The notes beneath the pieces are model-generated. The model saw nothing but the letters and a program-made list of their open reading frames with translations, did no database searches and was not told the origin of the DNA. From assembly GCA_947453625.1 (NCBI GenBank), contig CANGHK010000018.1, positions 21,388-85,387 on the forward strand: DNA of 64,000 nt. Reading direction: 5' to 3'. The stretch is from Burkholderiales bacterium (lineage in GTDB: Bacteria > Pseudomonadota > Gammaproteobacteria > Burkholderiales > Burkholderiaceae_C). Both the position numbers and the translations under genes were made by a program. Shown here in pieces: positions 57,992 to 64,000 of this stretch (positions within the stretch are counted from its first letter, which is position 1; the number at the start of each line of letters is the position of its first letter).

Positions 57992-59732
57992 CCTGTTGAT
58001 CGTCTACGACGTGGAGGGCTGGGCCTACCACTCCCGTGCGTTGGCCCTGGCCCGGCATGCCCCGTCCGATTTCCGGGTTCGCCTGGCCGGCTTCAACCGA
58101 TTCGATCCGGCGCCAGCCGAGCAGCATGCTGCTGCCCTCGACGGCGTTCTGGGGATCACGCCGCCGGACGTCCTCTTTCTCTTGTGCCGGCATGAGGCTG
58201 CCTATGTGCGGCAGGCCTTGCGGGACCGCGGTTGGCCAACGCGTCTCGTGGCGTCCTGGAATACCGGCTGGCCTCACCACCAGCAAGCCTTTCACGACCT
58301 ATTGCAGCAGGCCGACCGGATCATCGTGAACAACCAGGCGTTCTGGGAGCAGGTCGGCCGTCCTGCGCGGAGTCACCACATCTCGAATGGCGTCGAACTG
58401 CAGACCTTCCGCCCGACCCGGCCGCTGGAGACCCGCTCGACGCGGGTCCTCTGGTGTGGCTCGACCTGGCATCGGCGCATCAAGGGTTACGACGATTACA
58501 TCGTGCCGCTCTTCCAGCGATTGAGCGCCGAGGGCATAGCCTGCGAGGCCCGCCTGACCGACCCGCGCGACCCGGGCCGGCTCGGCCCGGATGAGATGAG
58601 CGCTTGGTACAACGGGGGCACGGTTCTGGTGGTCGCCAGCGAAACCGAGGGCACGCCCAATACCGCGCTGGAAGCCGCGGCCTGCGGCTGCACGGTGGTC
58701 AGCACCCGGGTTGGCAACATGCCGGAACTGCTCCGTCATGGCGAGAACGGGATGCTGGTGGAGCGCGACATCGAGAGCCTTTATCGGGGCGTCAAGCAGG
58801 CCATTGCCGATTTTTCGGATCTTGCCAAGCAAGTGCAGGCTGACATCCGGGCGTGGGACTGGGTGATCCGATCCAAGCAGTTCTTCCAGGTCTTCAGGGA
58901 GGCCGTCGTGGCCAGCCCCACCCTCGCTGCTCAGGATCGCCGGCCCGATCTTTGCGCCGAACTCACCGTATTCGTCTCCACTGTCGGCGCGGTGAGTTTC
59001 CCCGATTGCCTGGCTCATCTCGAGCGCCAGGACTGTCGCTTTCGACTGCGCGTGATCGAGAACGTGTCGCCCATGTCCGCCGCCTTCCAACGCATGCTGG
59101 ACGAATGCGAAACGCCGTATTACATCCAGGTGGACGAGGACATGATCCTCAAGCCCTGGGCCGTCAGGGCGCTGCACCACTGGATTCGATCGGCGCCGCC
59201 GGATGTGGCGCTGGTCGCCGCCTGGCTGTGGGACGTCCATCTGGGACTCGAGATTCAGGCCGTGAAGGCCTACCGGCACGGTATCGTGCGGCGCTACCCC
59301 TACGCCGACATTCAGTCCTGCGAGAAGGACCAGTTGCGCCGCCTGCACGAGGATGGCTACCGGCATGTGCTGCCGGCGGAATCGGACGCTCACGAATACG
59401 GTGCCTGGACGCTGGGCTTGCACGGGTCCCACTACACGCCGGAGACCATCTTCGAGCGTTACTCGACGCTTGAGCAACGCCGGCACCACCATCCCAAGCA
59501 TCTGGCCTGGTTTGCGCCGTACGCCGGCGAGTTCTTGAGGCGGTTCCAGGAGGACCCCAGCGAAGTGAACCTGATGGCGGTGCTGGGCGTGGTGGCGGGG
59601 CGGCTGACGGAAGGTTCTCTCGGCGGTGAAAAGGATTTCAACCTTTATGCCCGCTTGCCCGCTTTTTCCGAGGCCCGCGCCTTCCACGCCGCTGGCCGGC
59701 GCGCTTCAATCTCGGTTGACGGCGATGACTGA
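57984..59732 (+). CDS. two-domain glycosyltransferase (GT4 + GT2)
   Basis: 582 residues. The N-terminal half is a GT-B enzyme of the GT4 type, with VASETEGTPNTALEAAACGC (E-x7-E near 221) and TRVGNMPELLRHGENGMLV. From about residue 330 a GT-A fold follows (LTVFVSTVGAVSFPDCLAHL) with the metal motif IQVDEDMILKPW near 382. The start is GTG 57984 after AAAGGAGA, overlapping the exporter stop by 8 bases. Two transferase activities in one chain suggest sequential sugar addition. Confidence 0.82.
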   Translation: MLDLLIVYDVEGWAYHSRALALARHAPSDFRVRLAGFNRFDPAPAEQHAAALDGVLGITPPDVLFLLCRHEAAYVRQALRDRGWPTRLVASWNTGWPHHQQAFHDLLQQADRIIVNNQAFWEQVGRPARSHHISNGVELQTFRPTRPLETRSTRVLWCGSTWHRRIKGYDDYIVPLFQRLSAEGIACEARLTDPRDPGRLGPDEMSAWYNGGTVLVVASETEGTPNTALEAAACGCTVVSTRVGNMPELLRHGENGMLVERDIESLYRGVKQAIADFSDLAKQVQADIRAWDWVIRSKQFFQVFREAVVASPTLAAQDRRPDLCAELTVFVSTVGAVSFPDCLAHLERQDCRFRLRVIENVSPMSAAFQRMLDECETPYYIQVDEDMILKPWAVRALHHWIRSAPPDVALVAAWLWDVHLGLEIQAVKAYRHGIVRRYPYADIQSCEKDQLRRLHEDGYRHVLPAESDAHEYGAWTLGLHGSHYTPETIFERYSTLEQRRHHHPKHLAWFAPYAGEFLRRFQEDPSEVNLMAVLGVVAGRLTEGSLGGEKDFNLYARLPAFSEARAFHAAGRRASISVDGDD

Positions 59733-60672
59733 CAACTGCGGCCATGCCCTTGATTCGGCGGCGCACGCCGGCAACTGGCCTTGCGTGACGGTGATCGTGC
59801 CGGTCCGCAATGGTGCCCGGGTCATCGGCGCTTGCCTGGATGCGCTGCTGGCGCAGGACTATCCGGGCCCGCCGCCGGAATTGATCGTCGTGGACAACGG
59901 CTCCACCGACGCAACCGCTGCCCTGGTGGCGAGCCTCGGTCCCCCAGTGCGCCTGCTCCGGGAGCCACAGCCCGGCGCATCGTCGGCCCGCAACACCGGC
60001 ATCGGGGCCGCGAGCCACGAACTCATTGCCTTCACCGACGCCGACTGCGTGCCCCGACCGGACTGGCTGAAGGCCTTGGTGGTGGCGACCCTGGCCGATC
60101 CCGGGGCCAGCTTCGTCGGCGGACGCATTGCTGCTTTGCTTCCCACCACCGACATCGGCCTGTTCGCCGAGTGCATCTTCGATCACCGCAGCGCCATCCT
60201 GGATTGCCAGCCGCCATACGTGATCACGGCCAATCTGATGGTTCGTCGGCAGTACCTTCTGCGCATCGGCCTGTTCGATCCTGCCTATCCCCGGGGGCAG
60301 GATGCGGAACTGGCCTGGCGGGCTCATTACTTCCACGGCGCGCGATTCGCCTACGCCGAGCAAGCTGTCGTCGACCATGTGAACGTCACCACGCTGGTGG
60401 GCCTGTGCCACAAGGGCTTTCAGCACGGCCGAGGCTCGGCGCGGTTGTGGCGCGATTTCCAGCCCCAACTCGGCCGCTCACCCCGGACTCGGATGCGGGA
60501 CCTGGAACCCTTTCGCCGCGCCGCTCGCGAGACCGCTGCGGTGCTGCCCCTGCTGTGGCGCCGCATGACGGGGTCCGAGACCGACCCGCGATGCCTACAC
60601 CCGTTCTACGGCGCCCTGTTCAAGCTGGCGCGCCAGATTTCCTTCATACACCATAGCCTCGCCGCAGACTGA
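59725..60672 (+). CDS. GT2 family glycosyltransferase
   Basis: 315 residues. Canonical GT-A start VTVIVPVRNGARVIGACLDA, nucleotide-site VVDNGSTDATAALV, GASSARNTGIGAASHELIAF, metal motif TDADCVPRPDWL and acceptor-site DAELAWRAHYFHG. There is no membrane segment, so it acts at the cytoplasmic face. It overlaps the previous gene by 8 bases. Confidence 0.9.
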   Translation: MTDNCGHALDSAAHAGNWPCVTVIVPVRNGARVIGACLDALLAQDYPGPPPELIVVDNGSTDATAALVASLGPPVRLLREPQPGASSARNTGIGAASHELIAFTDADCVPRPDWLKALVVATLADPGASFVGGRIAALLPTTDIGLFAECIFDHRSAILDCQPPYVITANLMVRRQYLLRIGLFDPAYPRGQDAELAWRAHYFHGARFAYAEQAVVDHVNVTTLVGLCHKGFQHGRGSARLWRDFQPQLGRSPRTRMRDLEPFRRAARETAAVLPLLWRRMTGSETDPRCLHPFYGALFKLARQISFIHHSLAAD

Positions 60673-60675
60673 ACC

Positions 60676-61500
60676 ATGAGCGAAACGATACAGGCGACCA
60701 TCGTCATGCCCTTGCTGGCACAGCAAGATGATTGGCTGCGCCACGCCGTGGCTTCGGCCATGGCGCAGACCGTGTCCACCGCGGTTCTGGTCGTGACCTC
60801 GGCGTGCACGCCCAGAGCCAACCTCGCGGTGCTCCGGGAACTGGCCCACCCCCGGCTCAAGGTGCTGTGCCAGCCGCTGGGCGCCGGCTTCGCGGAAGCC
60901 ATCAACCTGGGCTTCCGGGAGGCCGAAACCGAGCGGGTGGGGCTGCTGCTGACCGATGACTGGTTGTCGCCGGAGGCCGTAGAGCGCTGCATCGCGGAGG
61001 CGGCCGATATCGTCGCCTCCGCCCGAGCCGCTTACGCCGCCGACGGCTACCGGCAATTCTGGCAGACCCCCGCCGACCAGGCCCGTTTCGACGCGTTGCC
61101 CAGCTTGCAGGAGAAGGCCAGCTATGTGGGCCATTTCCTGCTGTTCCGGCGCGCGAAGGTGCTGGCTGCCGGTGGCGTCGATTCCAGGATCGGTCTCACC
61201 GGTGCCGACGATTACGATCTCATTTGGACCCTCCTGGAGCAGGGCGCCAGCGTGAAGCTGGTGCCCGAGTCGCTCTACCATTACCGCGACCATGACGGCG
61301 TGCGGCTGACCCTGCGCAAGCAGGAAGATCAGATCATCGATCTGCGGAAAATTCTCGCCAAGCATGGGGTCGGCCCGGAGGAAACCGAGCGGCTGGTCGA
61401 ACAAAAAGCCAAGTGGTACGGCGTTCCCTGTCACGTCGCGATCGAGGACCCCGAATGGTTCCGGAAGCCGCATCCGGGGCTTCGAGCCCGAGAGGCCTGA
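60676..61500 (+). CDS. GT2-like glycosyltransferase
   Basis: 274 residues. TIVMPLLAQQDDWLRHAVAS and LGAGFAEAINLGFREAETER resemble GT2 enzymes, with an acidic pair in LLLTDDWLSPEAVE. The C-terminal ADDYDLIWTLLEQGASVKLV fits the acceptor region. It is more divergent than its neighbour. It starts 3 bases after the preceding stop. Confidence 0.8.
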   Translation: MSETIQATIVMPLLAQQDDWLRHAVASAMAQTVSTAVLVVTSACTPRANLAVLRELAHPRLKVLCQPLGAGFAEAINLGFREAETERVGLLLTDDWLSPEAVERCIAEAADIVASARAAYAADGYRQFWQTPADQARFDALPSLQEKASYVGHFLLFRRAKVLAAGGVDSRIGLTGADDYDLIWTLLEQGASVKLVPESLYHYRDHDGVRLTLRKQEDQIIDLRKILAKHGVGPEETERLVEQKAKWYGVPCHVAIEDPEWFRKPHPGLRAREA

Positions 61501-61503
61501 GCC

Positions 61504-63564
61504 GTGGCCCGCCCTCCCGTTCCATCGTCTGATTTCGGCGCCGACCTGCACGCCCTCATCAATGGGCTGGGCTCGCCGCCGGTGGATATTCGATACCTGA
61601 CCACGCAACCCCATGCGCTGTCGCGTCGCGCCAGTTGGAAACTGCATCTGGCCGACGGCCGCGTTCTCAAGGCCCGCCGCCTCGAGAGCGTGGAGCGGGG
61701 CGCTGTGCTGGAGCGGCTGGCGAGTCTGACCGAGCGGCTTCCGCTCTCGCCCGTCGTCGCGCGGCGGGGCGATGCGCTGCTCGAGGCCTGGGTGCCTGGG
61801 CCTGGCGTGGACACCCTGCCCATGGACCTCGATCTGGCCGAAGCCTTGGGCAGTCTGCTCGGCACGCTGGCCGTGACCGGCGACGGCAGCCCGTTGCTGG
61901 AACCCCGGCGACGCCATCTGGACGGCTTGTGTCGAAAACTGCTCGAAGCATTGGACGCCCTGGTGGCTGCCGGCGCCTTGAGCGCCGATACCGGTGACCG
62001 ATTGCGCAACCGGGCCCTGGGCAATGCACCGGTCCGTCTCGCCGCAGGCCTGGTTCATCTGGACTTCCAGCCGCGCAACCTCGTCCTGGGGCAGGAGGGC
62101 CCGACGCTGGTGGACAACGAACATCTGGAGACAGGCGTACTCGACCTCGATCTGGCTAGAACCTGGTGGCTTTGGCCCATGTCGGCGCCTGTCCAGACGC
62201 GCTTCCTGCGGGGTTACGGGCGTTTCCGAGATCCCGGCAGCTTTCTGCTGCACGAAGTCTTCTGGGCGATCTACACCGTGGCACGATCGGCTGTCTACAA
62301 CAGCCGGATCGGCAGCGCTGACAGCGCGGCCTGTGCGGCACTGGAGCGGCTGGCGCGGGGTGATCTGCCCCGCGACTGGCGTGCGGCGCCTGCGGCCGCC
62401 GACGCGCCTGCGGTCAAGCGCGTGCGCCTGGCCTTTGTCTGTGACTACCTGGCCATCGGGGGACAGGAGCGCATCTGCCTCAACTTGTTGACGGGCCTGG
62501 ACCGGACCCGCTTCGACCCCTTCGTCTATGCCTTTCGCGGCGGGGCGCTGGCCCCCGCCTTCAGGGCGCTGGGCCTGCCGCTCTTGATAGGCTCCGATCG
62601 CGATCCCCTTGCGGCCGAAGTCGATTGGACGCCCGAGGATGCCGCGGAGAAGGCGGTCTACCGGGACACCTTGGCGGCGGCCCTGGCTCGCGACCGCATC
62701 GATGCCGCCTTGGTCTTCGCCTGGCGCGATGCCTTCCCGGCCGCCCAACGTGCCGGAGTCTCCGTGCTCATCGAAAAGATGGACGGCCCCGGACTCCTGG
62801 GCAAGATCGCTGACAAGAGCGGCTTCGACCGCGTGGTCGTCGAGTCAGCGACCTTGCGGAACCAACTGCTGGCCCAGCGGAAGGAACTGGGACTGGACGA
62901 GGAGCGGGTCGAACTGGTCTTCCCGGGCATCGATCTGGCGCATTTCAACCCGCTGCGCTTCGACCGTGACGTGGAGCGCAAACGGCTGGGCCTGGACCCG
63001 CAGGCGCTCATGGTCGGCACCGTGGGCCGGCTGATCCGGGACAAGAACATCAAGGTCTTGATTCACGCTCTCGCCTGGCTGCGCGCGCAGGGCTGCCGGG
63101 AGCCCATCCGTCTGCTGATCCTCGGCCCCGACGGCGGCGTCCGGGCTGAACTGGAGGCGCTGGCGAGGGACCTGGAGATCGACGATTGGGTCGACTTTCG
63201 GCAGGCGGTGGAGGACGTAGCGCCGGTGCTGGCCGCGCTGGATGTGTTCGCGATGGTCTCCCTCCGGGAGGGACTCCCCACGGCAATCCTCGAGGCCATG
63301 GCCATGGGACTGCCTATCGTGACCACGGGCGCAGGCTCGATCCCCGAGGTCATCCGGGATAACGGCATCCTGGTTCCCGGCCCCGGGCCCGAGGGGCTGG
63401 GGCGGCGTCTGCGCGACCTGTTGCTCGATCCCGCCCGGCGTCTGTCCATGAGCCGAGCCAGCCGCAACCTGGCCGCCCGTTTCGCACTGCGGCACTCGAT
63501 CGGCCGTTATGAGGACTTGGTGCTGCAGTGCCTCGCGGAGAAGCCGCCCCGCCAGCCGGAATGA
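61504..63564 (+). CDS. fusion of APH/choline-kinase-like kinase and GT4 glycosyltransferase
   Basis: 686 residues. Residues 1-300 have the small-molecule kinase fold: LVHLDFQPRNLVLG (HxDxxxxN near 184) and LVDNEHLETGVLDLDLAR (metal Asp). From about 309 a GT4 enzyme begins (LAFVCDYLAIGGQERICLNL), with MVGTVGRLIRDKNIKVLIHA and REGLPTAILEAMAMG (E-x7-E near 588). The start is GTG 61504, 3 bases after the previous stop. A kinase joined to a transferase suggests phosphorylation of a sugar or acceptor coupled to its transfer. It is the last intact gene of the cluster. Confidence 0.82.
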   Translation: MARPPVPSSDFGADLHALINGLGSPPVDIRYLTTQPHALSRRASWKLHLADGRVLKARRLESVERGAVLERLASLTERLPLSPVVARRGDALLEAWVPGPGVDTLPMDLDLAEALGSLLGTLAVTGDGSPLLEPRRRHLDGLCRKLLEALDALVAAGALSADTGDRLRNRALGNAPVRLAAGLVHLDFQPRNLVLGQEGPTLVDNEHLETGVLDLDLARTWWLWPMSAPVQTRFLRGYGRFRDPGSFLLHEVFWAIYTVARSAVYNSRIGSADSAACAALERLARGDLPRDWRAAPAAADAPAVKRVRLAFVCDYLAIGGQERICLNLLTGLDRTRFDPFVYAFRGGALAPAFRALGLPLLIGSDRDPLAAEVDWTPEDAAEKAVYRDTLAAALARDRIDAALVFAWRDAFPAAQRAGVSVLIEKMDGPGLLGKIADKSGFDRVVVESATLRNQLLAQRKELGLDEERVELVFPGIDLAHFNPLRFDRDVERKRLGLDPQALMVGTVGRLIRDKNIKVLIHALAWLRAQGCREPIRLLILGPDGGVRAELEALARDLEIDDWVDFRQAVEDVAPVLAALDVFAMVSLREGLPTAILEAMAMGLPIVTTGAGSIPEVIRDNGILVPGPGPEGLGRRLRDLLLDPARRLSMSRASRNLAARFALRHSIGRYEDLVLQCLAEKPPRQPE

Positions 63565-63689
63565 TTGCCTGAACTTGCGCTTTCAGGTCGGGCTGTGCCG
63601 TCAGTCCGAACCCAGGTCCTGGCAACGGTGGCACGCTTCGAATGGACCTACATCGGTTAGCCGGTCCGGCACACCAAAGCGGTCTGCGC

Positions 63690-63937
63690 TTGGTTGCTGG
63701 GCGGCATTCCGGGTCGTATGCTGTTCGGGCTATCGGGGACTGGCTGAATGGATCGATGTGCATGGGATCGGCTTTGCCGTGGACTCCATCGAAGAAGTCG
63801 GCATCTTCGCGCAGCGACGTGACGATATCGGCCGCGCCGCCCTTGCCTGCCTGGAACAGCGGCACCTGTTCATCCACGAAAGCCAGGCCGCGCGACGGCC
63901 CCTCGTCATTTCGTGTGGAAAGCAACATTCACAATGA
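63690..63937 (+). pseudogene. possible C-terminal fragment of a glycosyltransferase
   Basis: The frame WAAFRVVCCSGYRGLAEWID then VHGIGFAVDSIEEVGIFAQ and RAALACLEQRHLFIHESQ has strong coding-type codon bias. It resembles the C-terminal region of glycosyltransferases that end in a (G)IGF-VDS-EE pattern. No matching N-terminal part is present upstream; 63565-63690 shows nothing recognisable. The identification is tentative. Confidence 0.35.
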
Positions 63938-63958
63938 GCCGTGGTAGTCGGGCCCGGT

Positions 63959-64000
63959 GGACATGTGGGCAAGGCGCGTCAGCGGCTTGTCCACATGTCC
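63959..64000. repeat. long hairpin at the window edge
   Basis: GGACATGTGGGCAAG pairs with CTTGTCCACATGTCC (15 bp, one G-T pair) around a 12-base loop. The right arm ends exactly at the window edge, so the element may be longer. It could be an insertion-sequence end or a terminator-like structure. Confidence 0.6.

Overview
The window is a high-GC bacterial chromosome segment from a betaproteobacterium of the order Burkholderiales, most like the Rubrivivax/Leptothrix/Ideonella group. The evidence is the gene order asd-fimV-truA-trpF-trpB-trpA-accD-folC-SPOR-cvpA-purF-metZ-gltX, strong third-position GC bias, and the protein types. Species cannot be fixed from sequence alone.

Layout. (1) 1-15.75 kb is a conserved housekeeping run on the + strand with many 1-4 base overlaps: aspartate-semialdehyde dehydrogenase, the FimV scaffold, tRNA pseudouridine synthase, the end of tryptophan synthesis, acetyl-CoA carboxylase beta, folylpolyglutamate synthase, a divisome SPOR protein, CvpA, PurF, MetZ and GltX. 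It is followed by tRNA-Ala(GGC) and tRNA-Glu(TTC). (2) 16.05-17.2 kb is a scar: a decayed tyrosine-integrase gene lies just 3' of tRNA-Glu and abuts, tail to tail, a truncated gene for an RcoM-like (CO-sensor type) PAS domain. (3) 17.3-24.7 kb holds accessory acyl-CoA metabolism: two crotonases, a FAD oxidoreductase, two MFS transporters and a divergent SDR, with riboflavin synthase in between. (4) 24.7-37.7 kb is mixed: a secreted Gly-rich protein, a phasin-like protein, exported ATP-dependent DNA ligase (Lig E type), exonuclease I, CpdB, aconitase B with a promoter carrying a palindromic operator, OsmC, PaiB and a DegP-like protease. (5) 37.7-42.7 kb starts with an IS110-type transposase remnant. 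A Crp/Fnr-type regulator follows, divergent from a taurine/sulfonate-style ABC importer with a TauD-like dioxygenase. (6) 42.7-49.3 kb has a GST, a three-gene set (two acyl-CoA ligases and a nitronate-monooxygenase-like flavoprotein) and a divergent branched-chain-type binding protein. (7) 49.4-53.4 kb has an ammonium transporter with a sigma-54 promoter and a YgiQ radical SAM protein.

(8) 53.55-63.6 kb is the most unusual part. It is one tightly packed co-directional cluster: an HPr-kinase-like protein, two tiny overlapping ORFs, an NTP_transf_5-type nucleotidyltransferase, an ABC exporter, a GT4-GT2 fusion, two GT2 enzymes, and a fusion of an APH-type kinase with a GT4. HprK-like kinases paired with this nucleotidyltransferase type occur in peptide (lasso/RiPP) and exopolysaccharide clusters. 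Here no lasso cyclase or protease is present and the rest is glycosyltransferases plus an exporter, so an exported phospho- or glyco-modified peptide or glycan is a reasonable, unproven hypothesis. The window ends with a possible glycosyltransferase fragment and a long hairpin at the very edge.
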